From NCBI RefSeq assembly GCF_000424385.1, contig NZ_AUJU01000003.1:181739-245738 (forward strand): a stretch of 64,000 bases of DNA, given 5' to 3'. Both the position numbers and the translations under genes were made by a program. Below, piece by piece: positions 54,701 through 62,200 of the stretch; position 1 is the stretch's first letter, and each line of letters starts with the position of its first letter. Source of the DNA: Butyrivibrio sp. LC3010 (GTDB lineage: Bacteria; Bacillota; Clostridia; Lachnospirales; Lachnospiraceae). The notes below the pieces were generated by a model that did not search any database, had not been told where the DNA came from, and saw only the letters and a list, made by a program, of their open reading frames with translations.

Positions 54701-55253
54701 CTTCGATCTTCTGGATTTCGTGTGATGTACGGAAACCATCAAAGAAGTTAATGAAGGGGAGCTTGCCCTCAATAGCAGCCATGTAAGATACAGGTGTAAG
54801 ATCCATAACCTCCTGTACGCTTGAGCTGCAGAGCATTGCTGCACCTGTCTGGCGACATGCATAGACGTCAGAATGATCACCGAAAATGTTCAGCGCATGT
54901 GAAGCTACGCAACGAGCTGATACATTGAACACACCGGGAAGACGCTCACCAGCTACCTTGTAGATGTCAGGGATCATAAGAAGAAGTCCCTGTGATGCAG
55001 TATAAGTAGATGTAAGTGCACCTGCTACAAGAGATCCGTGTACAGCACCTGCTGCACCTGCCTCTGACTGCATTTCTGTGATCTGTACTGTGCGGCCGAA
55101 GATATTCTTCTTACCGGCAGTTGCCCACTCATCAACATGCTCAGGCATAACTGATGAAGGTGTGATCGGGTACATGGCTGCAACTTCGGTAAATGCATAT
55201 GAAGCATAAGCCGCAGCCTCGTTGCCGTCCATGGTTTTCATGTTTCTTGCCAT
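51726..55253 (-). CDS. nifJ: Pyruvate:ferredoxin (flavodoxin) oxidoreductase
   Basis: A 1175-residue single-chain PFOR, which oxidises pyruvate to acetyl-CoA and CO2 and reduces ferredoxin, the central energy step of many anaerobes. Domain order is the pyruvate-binding domain ([26 protein letters not shown], in part, with YPITPSS), the domain II, a gamma-like linker, a two-cluster ferredoxin domain ([28 protein letters not shown]), a TPP domain with [12 protein letters not shown], the [20 protein letters not shown] TPP/Mg motif and [12 protein letters not shown]. The distal cluster's fourth cysteine is in TGCTSIWG. Strong codon bias points to high expression. Divergent from the ferredoxin gene that probably accepts its electrons. 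Confidence 0.97.
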   Translation of the reverse strand: [1175 protein letters not shown]

Positions 55254-55365
55254 TTTTATTCCTCCTACCTAATATAAGATTAATAATGATTCTCAGGATA
55301 GGCATGTTAAGCTTTTACACACCTATGCCGTAAAATCGCTAATGTACGCACTAGGCGCAATTTAA

Positions 55366-55394
55366 ATTCTAACATTGTGATTTACCAAAGTCAA
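55366..55394 (-). promoter_or_regulatory. Sigma-A promoter of nifJ
   Basis: TTGACT (55389-55394), 17-base spacer, TAGAAT (55366-55371) on the minus strand, giving a leader of about 105 bases. The gap 55254-55638 contains this promoter, the ferredoxin promoter and AT-rich DNA, no gene. Confidence 0.75.
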
Positions 55395-55513
55395 CGAAAT
55401 CACGCCATTTGCAGCTACATCAGACTGATAATTTTTATAAACAAAATTACGAAAAAATAAAAAAAATAAATCTTTTATAAACAACCAAATCGTTGATAAA
55501 AGTTATCGTTAAA

Positions 55514-55541
55514 TTGCTTGCGAAATATTTTCAATTATATT
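55514..55541 (+). promoter_or_regulatory. Probable promoter of the ferredoxin gene
   Basis: TTGCTT (55514-55519), 16-base spacer, TATATT (55536-55541). The start would lie near 55548, about 90 bases upstream of the ferredoxin ATG. Confidence 0.5.
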
Positions 55542-55638
55542 ATCATATTCGTTGTAGTAGGTGATAAAGATTGGAAACGGCAAATTCCAATCGTTTTAAT
55601 TATTACTAACTTTTTATTTCAGGAAGGAGATTTTTAAT

Positions 55639-55809
55639 ATGGCATACGTTATTAGTGATTCTTGCATCAGCTGCGGATCATGCGCAGGTCAGTGCCCTGT
55701 TTCTGCTATTTCTCAGGGAGATACTCAGTTCAACATCGATCCTGATACATGCATCGATTGCGGTTCATGTGCAGCTCAGTGCCCTGTTTCTGCTATTTCT
55801 CAGGGTTGA
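55639..55809 (+). CDS. 2x[4Fe-4S] clostridial-type ferredoxin
   Basis: A 56-residue ferredoxin. Eight cysteines in two CxxCxxCxxxCP motifs (CISCGSCAGQCP and CIDCGSCAAQCP) bind two [4Fe-4S] clusters. The two halves are nearly identical over 19 residues (17 matches), and 29 bases at the end of each half are identical, which marks a clean internal duplication. RBS GGAAGGAG lies ten bases before the ATG. Stop is TGA at 55807-55809. It is the likely electron acceptor of the divergent PFOR, and its small size made it easy to overlook. Confidence 0.96.
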   Translation: MAYVISDSCISCGSCAGQCPVSAISQGDTQFNIDPDTCIDCGSCAAQCPVSAISQG

Positions 55810-55824
55810 GACAAGTAAAATGAC

Positions 55825-55870
55825 AAAGGTGCAGCTTCCGATTTTAAATCGTGAAACTGCACCTTTTTTA
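55825..55870. terminator. Terminator between ferredoxin and dnaB
   Basis: AAAGGTGCAG/CTGCACCTTT stem with inner GAT/ATC pairing and TTTTTT on the plus side. It ends the ferredoxin transcript and, read the other way, may end the dnaB transcript. Confidence 0.88.
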
Positions 55871-55902
55871 TTTATTATTTTATTCTTCGATTTATTTAAT
55901 TT

Positions 55903-57264
55903 TTACTCGTCGAAATTATTCTTCCTTGAAGGCTCAAGATTTGCGAACTTAGTAAATTCAGGCAACCATGCGAGCTCAACCGTTCCTATCGGACCATTTC
56001 TCTGTTTAGCTATAATTATCTCTGATATTCCCTTACGATCCGTATCTTTATTGTAATAATCATCACGATAAATAAACATTACCATGTCGGCATCCTGCTC
56101 AATCGCACCTGACTCACGAAGGTCAGACATCATCGGTCTGTGATCCGGTCTTGACTCTACTGCTCGGGATAGCTGCGACAATGCCACTACAGGAACATTA
56201 AGCTCACGGGCCAATGCCTTCAATGCTCTTGATATCTCAGAGACCTCCTGCTGTCTTGATTCCGCAGATCTTTTTCCACTGCCACTCATAAGCTGCAGAT
56301 AGTCGATCATAATTATGTGAAGGTTATGCTCCATTTTATATTTTCTGCATTTAGACTGGAGTTCCTGAATCGATATACCCGGTGTGTCATCTATTATAAG
56401 ATGCGACCTGCCGATAAGATCCGCACTTTCTATCAGATTCTCCCAATCCATATCCGTCATGTTACCGGTTCTTATGTGCTGGGAATCTACATGCGATTCC
56501 ATGGACATCAAACGATTTACAAGCTGCTCCTTTGACATTTCCAGAGAAAATACTGCAACTGTTTTGTCCTGATGGAATGCCATATGCTGCGCAATGTTCA
56601 AAACGAATGCCGTCTTACCCATAGACGGACGCGCCGCTATAAGAATCAGATCTGAAGGCTGAAAACCTGCTGTTCTATAATCGAGATCTGTAAAACCAGT
56701 CGATAAACCGGTAACGGTACCCTGCATCTTACTTGCCTGCTCAATTTTATTCAGAGCATTCATAACAACTTCACTGATCGGAACAAACTCTCCGCTGTTT
56801 CTAAGCTGAGTAATTCTAAAAATCTCTTTCTCCGTATCTGTCATAAGATCAGCAAGATCCATATTGTCGTTGTAGCAATTATTTATAATATCTCCGCAGG
56901 AATGTATAAGCTCTCTTAGCTTACTCTTTTCATGTACAATCTCCGCATAGAACTTCACATTTGCAGACGTTGGCACAGCCTCAGCCATACCAAGAATATA
57001 ATTCATATCATAGACCTGTGGCGGAGCATTTTTCTCCTTGAGACGATTTTGCAAAGTGATACCATCTACCGGTGTTCCTTCCTTGTGGAGTTCAACCATG
57101 GCTTCAAACAGCATTCCAAGCTGTCTGTTATAAAAATCATCCCCGGAAATAATCTCGGATGCAACCTGAATTGCATCCTTATCAATGATCATCGAACCAA
57201 CCACGGACTGTTCTGCCTCAAGGCTGTTGGGCATGGTACGTTGTATAATATTCTCTTCAGGCAT
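55903..57264 (-). CDS. dnaB: Replicative DNA helicase DnaB
   Basis: A 453-residue hexameric 5'-3' helicase (called DnaC in B. subtilis). The N-terminal domain opens NSLEAEQSVVGSMIIDKDAIQ. The RecA-like domain has Walker A ARPSMGKTAFVLNIAQHMA, VAVFSLEMSKEQLVNRLMS, Walker B IIMIDYLQLMSGSG, and VVALSQLSRAVESR-PDHRPMMSDLRESGAIEQDAD. Standard length. It is the last gene of the classic gdpP-rplI-dnaB run, starting one base after rplI ends. Confidence 0.96.
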   Translation of the reverse strand: MPEENIIQRTMPNSLEAEQSVVGSMIIDKDAIQVASEIISGDDFYNRQLGMLFEAMVELHKEGTPVDGITLQNRLKEKNAPPQVYDMNYILGMAEAVPTSANVKFYAEIVHEKSKLRELIHSCGDIINNCYNDNMDLADLMTDTEKEIFRITQLRNSGEFVPISEVVMNALNKIEQASKMQGTVTGLSTGFTDLDYRTAGFQPSDLILIAARPSMGKTAFVLNIAQHMAFHQDKTVAVFSLEMSKEQLVNRLMSMESHVDSQHIRTGNMTDMDWENLIESADLIGRSHLIIDDTPGISIQELQSKCRKYKMEHNLHIIMIDYLQLMSGSGKRSAESRQQEVSEISRALKALARELNVPVVALSQLSRAVESRPDHRPMMSDLRESGAIEQDADMVMFIYRDDYYNKDTDRKGISEIIIAKQRNGPIGTVELAWLPEFTKFANLEPSRKNNFDE

Positions 57265-57265
57265 A

Positions 57266-57712
57266 TCAAGCCTCCGTAACAGAAACCTTAAGTGTAGCAG
57301 TAACCTGAGGATGAAGTTTTACAGGTACTTCTGTAGTACCAAAAGTGCGGATAGGCTCTGAAAGCTGAACCTTTTTCTTATCTATATCAAATCCAAACTG
57401 CTTTTTGGCCTCAGTTGCTATCTCCTTAGAAGAAACTGAACCGAATACTCTTCCGCCCTCACCTGCTTTCATTGTAAGACGAACTGTTACTTTCTCTATC
57501 TCCTTGGCATATTCCTGCATCTTCTCAAGTAATGCCTGCGCATCTCTGGCATCCTTAGCCTTATGATTTTTCAGGTTAGTAAGATTGGCTTTTGTAGCCT
57601 CTACTCCCAACTTCTTAGGTAAAATAAAGTTTGACGCATATCCGTCACTAACTTTAACTATATCTCCTTTTTTTCCAAGAGATTTAACATCCTCCAGTAA
57701 TATTACTTCCAT
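57266..57712 (-). CDS. rplI: 50S ribosomal protein L9
   Basis: A 148-residue L9. The N domain is MEVILLEDVKSLGKKGDIVKV, followed by the NFILPKKLGVEAT loop, a long helix (NLKNHKAKDARDAQALLEKM) and the C domain with GRVFGSVSSKEIA and LSEPIRTFGTTEVPVKLHP. Between gdpP and dnaB, as in most Firmicutes. Confidence 0.97.
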   Translation of the reverse strand: MEVILLEDVKSLGKKGDIVKVSDGYASNFILPKKLGVEATKANLTNLKNHKAKDARDAQALLEKMQEYAKEIEKVTVRLTMKAGEGGRVFGSVSSKEIATEAKKQFGFDIDKKKVQLSEPIRTFGTTEVPVKLHPQVTATLKVSVTEA

Positions 57713-57733
57713 AATATCCTCCTCTTTCTATCG

Positions 57734-59785
57734 TTATGCCAGTTCTCCTGCTTCAATCATGCTATCAAGCTGGCTCTTAATCATATTTTTAGCTTCTTCA
57801 AGGCTCACGCCTTCAAACTGACAACCTGCAGAACTTATATGTCCGCCGCCACCAAGTCTCTCCATAATAATCTGCACATTTACTTCATCTATTGATCTGG
57901 CGCTTACATAAATCTGATTCTGATATGATGTCAATGTAAAGCTGGCCTTAACACCCTTGATATTAAGCAGTTCATTAGCAGCCTGCGCTGCTACAATCGT
58001 AGGACTCTGAACCTCCTCAGTTGAACATACTGAAATCGCATAAGCTCCTCGATAGATTTCAGCCTGACCAACCGCATCTGCCTTAGCCTTATATTCAGTA
58101 GCATCCTCTCGGAAAAGCTTCCTTACACGTGTGACATCCGCACCATTTCTTCTAAGAAATGCAGCAGCCTCGAATGTTCTGACACCCGCCTTATTCATGA
58201 AATTATTTGTATCAACAACAATTCCTGAATACATACTGTCAGCTTCTTCCGCGCGAATCTTAACTGTTTCATCAATGTACTGCAGAATCTCTGAAACCAT
58301 CTCGCAAGCACTGGAAGCATAAGGCTCAACATATGACAGAGTCGCATTTTCTATAACTTCTGTGCCCTGTCTGTGATGATCCAGAACAACGATCGTTTTA
58401 CAGAATTTCAAAAGCTCAGGACACTCTGTTATGCTGGGTTTATTTACATCAACTACAACCAGCACCACGTTGTTACCTGCCATATCTATGGCCTGCTGAT
58501 TTGTAATGATCATATCGGATTCATATTCCGGATTATCCTTAAAAAGATCAACCAGCGGCTTCATAGAATTTGTCACATCATTCAAAACTATATGACATCT
58601 TCTGTCCAGTGTTTTGGCAATCCTGTAAATACCTACGGAAGATCCGAAACTGTCCACATCACCAAGTCTGTGACCCATGACGATAACTGTATCCTTACCG
58701 TTGATGATTTCCTTAAGTGCATGTGCTTTAACTCTGGCTTTAACTCTGGTACTCTTCTCGACCTTCTGGCTCTTACCACCAAAGTACATGATTTCTTCAG
58801 GTGTCTTGACTACCGCCTGGTCTCCACCTCTGCCAAGTGCAACATCTATTGCATTTCTTGCAAACTCATAGTTCTGCGCATAGGAAAGGCCATCTACTCC
58901 AATACCTATACTAAGCGTAACAGCCATCTCATTACCGATATTGACCGTCTTTACATCCTCAAGGATATCAAAACGCACCTCTTTCATGTACTGAGCTGAC
59001 TTTTTAGGCATTACAACAAAATATTTATCTTTCTCAATCTTCTTAGCAATACCATCACAAGTAGCTATATACTTGTTTATCTTTCTATCTATAAGAGCGG
59101 TCAAAAGAGATCTTCTTACTTCCTCAACACTCTCTAACGCCTCGTCATAGTTATCAATGTAAATCAGACCGGCAGCAAGACTCTGAGAATCCACCTCATT
59201 TATTGCAAGTCTAAGGGCTGTCTCATCAAACAGATAAACCGCAATCAGATATCCCTCATATCCTTCAGCATCAATAATATCGCTATTTACCGCCATTTCT
59301 TCAAGGGAAATTTTTCTCATTTTTAATGAATAAAAATTCCCCTCAAACTCAACATCATTATGAGTTTCTTCATCACCCACCGGAAACTTCTCCGGAGTTA
59401 TACTCGGAAAAAGCACCGAAATGGATTTTTTAAATCCTCTCTCCTGATGAGTTGCTCTCTCAAAAGCTACATTCGTCCATATTACTTTCCCAGTATCATC
59501 AAGAAGGGCATAAGGAAGATCCAATTCCCTTAGTAACCGCCTCTGAATCTGGCCATATTCCGTTGCAAAACTTACCAGTTCATTCATTATGATCGGCTTA
59601 TTATAAAAATCCAGATATAAGACCGCCATAAAGTACAGTGCTGCAAAAGCTGCCACTATAAGTCCTGCAGTGAAATCAACCGTAAACACAGCAATCGCTA
59701 CAAATGCTAGTAATATTCCAAGGTAAATAAAAATACGAAGAAATGTTCTTAGTTTTCCCTTTAACTTAATCCTAGTTTTCGGCAT
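57734..59785 (-). CDS. gdpP: c-di-AMP phosphodiesterase GdpP
   Basis: A membrane-bound phosphodiesterase that breaks down cyclic di-AMP. I start it at 59785 (MPKTRIKLKGKLRTF), with GGAG nine bases upstream; an open frame extends 15 codons further, to 59830, with no ribosome site. Two membrane segments lie in the first 65 residues. A PAS-like domain (LPYALLDDTGKVIWTN) is followed by a degenerate GGDEF domain (SIGIGVDGLSYAQNYEFA, with ALGRGGDQAVVK replacing GGDEF) and a DHH-DHHA1 part: VMGHRLGDVDSFGS, VVVDVNK, VLDHHRQGTEV and GGGGHISSAGCQ. First gene of the gdpP-rplI-dnaB operon. Confidence 0.93.
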   Translation of the reverse strand: MPKTRIKLKGKLRTFLRIFIYLGILLAFVAIAVFTVDFTAGLIVAAFAALYFMAVLYLDFYNKPIIMNELVSFATEYGQIQRRLLRELDLPYALLDDTGKVIWTNVAFERATHQERGFKKSISVLFPSITPEKFPVGDEETHNDVEFEGNFYSLKMRKISLEEMAVNSDIIDAEGYEGYLIAVYLFDETALRLAINEVDSQSLAAGLIYIDNYDEALESVEEVRRSLLTALIDRKINKYIATCDGIAKKIEKDKYFVVMPKKSAQYMKEVRFDILEDVKTVNIGNEMAVTLSIGIGVDGLSYAQNYEFARNAIDVALGRGGDQAVVKTPEEIMYFGGKSQKVEKSTRVKARVKAHALKEIINGKDTVIVMGHRLGDVDSFGSSVGIYRIAKTLDRRCHIVLNDVTNSMKPLVDLFKDNPEYESDMIITNQQAIDMAGNNVVLVVVDVNKPSITECPELLKFCKTIVVLDHHRQGTEVIENATLSYVEPYASSACEMVSEILQYIDETVKIRAEEADSMYSGIVVDTNNFMNKAGVRTFEAAAFLRRNGADVTRVRKLFREDATEYKAKADAVGQAEIYRGAYAISVCSTEEVQSPTIVAAQAANELLNIKGVKASFTLTSYQNQIYVSARSIDEVNVQIIMERLGGGGHISSAGCQFEGVSLEEAKNMIKSQLDSMIEAGELA

Positions 59786-59849
59786 AACCTGTTTCTCCAT
59801 CTCTAATGCGACTACTCGCCCATATACCATTTAATAATAACATAAAACC

Positions 59850-59891
59850 GAAAAAAAGACACTTTCCAGATTACTTCTGGAAAGTGTCTTA
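59850..59891 (-). terminator. Terminator of rpsF-ssb-rpsR
   Basis: A 15-bp perfect stem (AAGACACTTTCCAGA/TCTGGAAAGTGTCTT, 59856-59890) followed by a T7 tract on the minus strand. Confidence 0.95.
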
Positions 59892-59924
59892 CAGTAAAAA
59901 TCTTGATTATTCAAGTAACAAAAG

Positions 59925-60188
59925 TTACTCTGCCTCGTAAGGCATAAGTGCAAGATGTCTTGCACGCTTGATAGCTGATGTAAGCTCTCTCTGGTGCTTA
60001 GCACAGTTACCTGTGATACGTCTGGGAAGAATCTTTCCACTCTCAGAAACAAACTTCTTCAGCTTTGCTGTATCTTTATAATCAATAACGTTGTCTTTTC
60101 CACAGAAAACACAAACTTTCTTTCTTCTGTGCATACCACCTTTTCTTCTTACAGGAGAATCGGTTCTATCAGACTTATTGAAAGCCAT
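59925..60188 (-). CDS. rpsR: 30S ribosomal protein S18
   Basis: An 87-residue S18 with an N-terminal polar and basic extension ([20 protein letters not shown]). It contains [21 protein letters not shown] (two-cysteine form), [23 protein letters not shown] (in part) and ARHLALMPY. Third gene of rpsF-ssb-rpsR. Confidence 0.97.
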   Translation of the reverse strand: MAFNKSDRTDSPVRRKGGMHRRKKVCVFCGKDNVIDYKDTAKLKKFVSESGKILPRRITGNCAKHQRELTSAIKRARHLALMPYEAE

Positions 60189-60250
60189 TGTGGTACCTCC
60201 TTATCGAATTTCAGTTGACATCATCTTCTAAAAAGATGAACCTAAATCAA

Positions 60251-60709
60251 TTAATTAAACGGAAGCTCTTCATCAATTCCATCAGGAAGATTGATGAAAC
60301 CATCACCTGCATTGCTGCTAACAGGAGCATCAAAAGCCGGTGTCGGTGCGCTACCTGAGAATCCGGAATTTGAACCGTTTGCATTTTTGCTCTCTGCAAA
60401 CTCCTGATCCTCAACTACTACCTCAGTAGTGTATACTTTCTGGCCATCCTTATTGGTATAGCTACCAGTCTGGATACGACCTGTGACGGCAATCTTAGTT
60501 CCCTTTCTGAAGTACTTCTCAGCAAACTCTCCACTCTTGCCAAAAGCTACGCAGTTAATAAAATCTGCAGTCTGGCCATCCTGGTTGTTTCTGCTGAATC
60601 TTCTGTCTACTGCAAGTGTATATCTTGCAATTGCAAGAGAACTCTCCCCCTGAGAATATCTAACCTCAGGATCTCTTGTTAAACGTCCCATAAGTATAAC
60701 TTTATTCAT
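60251..60709 (-). CDS. ssb: Single-stranded DNA-binding protein
   Basis: A 152-residue Ssb. The OB fold spans residues 1-105 (MNKVILMGRLTRDPEVRYSQ, NCVAFGKSGEFAEKYFRKG, VTGRIQTGSYTNKDGQKVYT). A Ser/Gly/Pro linker follows, and the acidic tip ends DEELPFN, one residue past the usual DDxPF peptide that binds partner proteins. It sits between rpsF and rpsR. Confidence 0.96.
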   Translation of the reverse strand: MNKVILMGRLTRDPEVRYSQGESSLAIARYTLAVDRRFSRNNQDGQTADFINCVAFGKSGEFAEKYFRKGTKIAVTGRIQTGSYTNKDGQKVYTTEVVVEDQEFAESKNANGSNSGFSGSAPTPAFDAPVSSNAGDGFINLPDGIDEELPFN

Positions 60710-60730
60710 ATTTTTCTCGTCCTTTTCTAT

Positions 60731-61021
60731 TTAGGCCTCGTCCTGCTTAACAAGCAAATAACGAATGACGCCATCGACGATACGGACACGCTTCTCAATA
60801 TCTGCAGGAGCTGTAGGCTCAGCGTCAAACTGTATGAAATAGTAGAAGCCTTCGTTCATCTTCTCGATTTCATAAGCGAGCTTTTTCTTGCCCCACTCAT
60901 CAACATTTGTGATCTGTCCGCCGAATCTCTCGATCAAAGCCTTGCACTTGTCAACTGCAGCTGCTCTGGCGTCGTCTTCGATCTTTGCGTTAACGATAAC
61001 GGCTAACTCATATTTTGTCAT
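60731..61021 (-). CDS. rpsF: 30S ribosomal protein S6
   Basis: A 96-residue S6: MTKYELAVIVNAKIEDDARAA, then DEWGKKKLAYEIEKMNEGFYY (in part) and VRIVDGVIRYLLVKQD. First gene of rpsF-ssb-rpsR, with a strong AAAGGAGG site and a 65-base leader that contains a hairpin of S6:S18 type. Confidence 0.97.
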   Translation of the reverse strand: MTKYELAVIVNAKIEDDARAAAVDKCKALIERFGGQITNVDEWGKKKLAYEIEKMNEGFYYFIQFDAEPTAPADIEKRVRIVDGVIRYLLVKQDEA

Positions 61022-61040
61022 GCTTTCTTACCTCCTTTTG

Positions 61041-61070
61041 GTCTCTGGCTACCGTGATCAGTACGGTAAC
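61041..61070 (-). promoter_or_regulatory. Possible S6:S18 autoregulatory leader hairpin of rpsF
   Basis: A TACCGT/ACGGTA stem (61050-61055 with 61063-61068) with a 7-base loop, about 30 bases upstream of rpsF and before its Shine-Dalgarno. In many bacteria the S6:S18 complex binds a hairpin with a conserved CCG in the rpsF leader; the CCG here is inside the stem. The match is by position and short sequence only. Confidence 0.4.
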
Positions 61071-61092
61071 AAGGAAATTATCACAGAGATAG

Positions 61093-61121
61093 ACTTTACC
61101 ACAAAATATAAATTCTTGCAA
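61093..61121 (-). promoter_or_regulatory. Probable promoter of rpsF-ssb-rpsR
   Basis: On the minus strand TTGCAA (61116-61121), 17-base spacer, TAAAGT (61093-61098). Transcription would start near 61086. Confidence 0.5.
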
Positions 61122-61204
61122 GCAAAAATGAAGCATTTTATGATAGTCAGAATTTCTTTTAAATTGACTGACTATTGTTTTCAATATTTTCATTTCTCAA
61201 CATA

Positions 61205-61230
61205 CAGGGCTTCATATAAATGAAGCCCTG
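61205..61230. repeat. Perfect 11-bp inverted repeat
   Basis: CAGGGCTTCAT and ATGAAGCCCTG separated by four bases. The T-tract expected of a terminator is on the wrong side for the flanking minus-strand genes, so its role is unclear. With the promoter, leader and tandem repeats it makes up the 61022-61432 gap, which has no gene. Confidence 0.55.
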
Positions 61231-61274
61231 TCAAAAAACTGTATTTAACTTGTATTAGTTGCTCATATTACTAT

Positions 61275-61410
61275 GTACTGTCTTACTCATTTTTAGACAA
61301 ATTACGAAGTAGATTGCTTTGTACTGTCTTACTCATCTTTAAACAAATTACTAAGTAGATTGCTTTGTACTGTCTTACTCATCTTTAAACAAATTACGAA
61401 GTAGATTGCT
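61275..61410. repeat. Three tandem copies of a 46-bp unit
   Basis: Copies start at 61275, 61321 and 61367, each beginning GTACTGTCTTACTCAT and ending AGTAGATTGCT. Copies 2 and 3 differ at one position (CTAAG versus CGAAG), copy 1 at three. No spacers, so not CRISPR. It lies between rpsF and the sirtuin gene, past the sirtuin stop. Confidence 0.9.
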
Positions 61411-61432
61411 GTATATTCAATATAGAAAATTC

Positions 61433-62149
61433 TTATATTTGATCAAGAACCTCTCCAATAGCTCCCTGAATTACAAGGTCCGCCTGACTATCTCTGGTAG
61501 TAGCCTGCTTATTTATTAATACAAGTTTATGTCCACGATAATAATCTATTAAGCCTGCAGCCGGATATACAACAAGAGAGGTTCCCCCAATAATAAGGAC
61601 ATCGGCATTGGCAATATAATTAACTGCCTTGCTCATAACATCCATATCGAGGCCTTCTTCATACAAAACAACATCAGGCTTTATTCTGCTGCCACACTCG
61701 CAATAGGGAACTCCTTCACACTCTGCCATAAAATCAAAATCATAGAATTTTCCACATCTCTCACAGTAATTTCTGTGGACACTGCCATGGAGCTCAAGAA
61801 CCTCTTTACTTCCTGCAGCCTGATGTAACCCATCTATGTTTTGTGTAATGACAGCCTTAAGTTTCCCCTGCTTCTCCAGTTCTGCGAGCTTTAAATGAGC
61901 TTTATTCGGTTTAATCCCCTTTACCAGAAGTTTATCCTTATAGAATCTGAAAAACTCCTCTGGCATTCGCATATAAAAGCTGTGACTGAGCATTTGCTCC
62001 GGTGGGTATTTATAATGTTGATGATATAAGCCATCTTCACTTCTAAAGTCAGGAACTCCACTCTCAGTCGAAACCCCTGCACCCCCAAAGAAGACTATAT
62101 TATCACTTCCATCAACTAATTCTTTTAATTCTCTGATCTTTTCATCCAT
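61433..62149 (-). CDS. cobB: Sir2-family NAD-dependent protein deacylase
   Basis: A 238-residue sirtuin. I start it at 62149 (MDEKIRELKELV), with GAGGTG upstream; a TTG start at 62176 is also open. Motifs are VFFGGAGVSTESGVPDFRSEDGL (in part) for NAD, ITQNIDGLHQAAG, the catalytic His in ELHGSVHRNYC, a zinc site with CERC and a CxC (YCECGSRIKPDVVLYEE), and LIIGGTSLVVYPAAGL. The usual role is lysine deacetylation, here with no neighbour that would narrow the target. The gene follows the S1-domain gene by about 50 bases. Confidence 0.93.
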   Translation of the reverse strand: MDEKIRELKELVDGSDNIVFFGGAGVSTESGVPDFRSEDGLYHQHYKYPPEQMLSHSFYMRMPEEFFRFYKDKLLVKGIKPNKAHLKLAELEKQGKLKAVITQNIDGLHQAAGSKEVLELHGSVHRNYCERCGKFYDFDFMAECEGVPYCECGSRIKPDVVLYEEGLDMDVMSKAVNYIANADVLIIGGTSLVVYPAAGLIDYYRGHKLVLINKQATTRDSQADLVIQGAIGEVLDQI

Positions 62150-62200
62150 AACATTCACCTCACTTAATGAGTTCAATATGCTATTTAAAATCAGTAATTA

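Noticed and set aside
55655..56056. A 133-codon open frame over the ferredoxin
   Set aside because: It is a frame shadow of the repeated ferredoxin codons and runs through the terminator into dnaB antisense.
61275..61410. CRISPR-like array
   Set aside because: The 46-bp units are directly adjacent with no variable spacers, and no cas genes are near.
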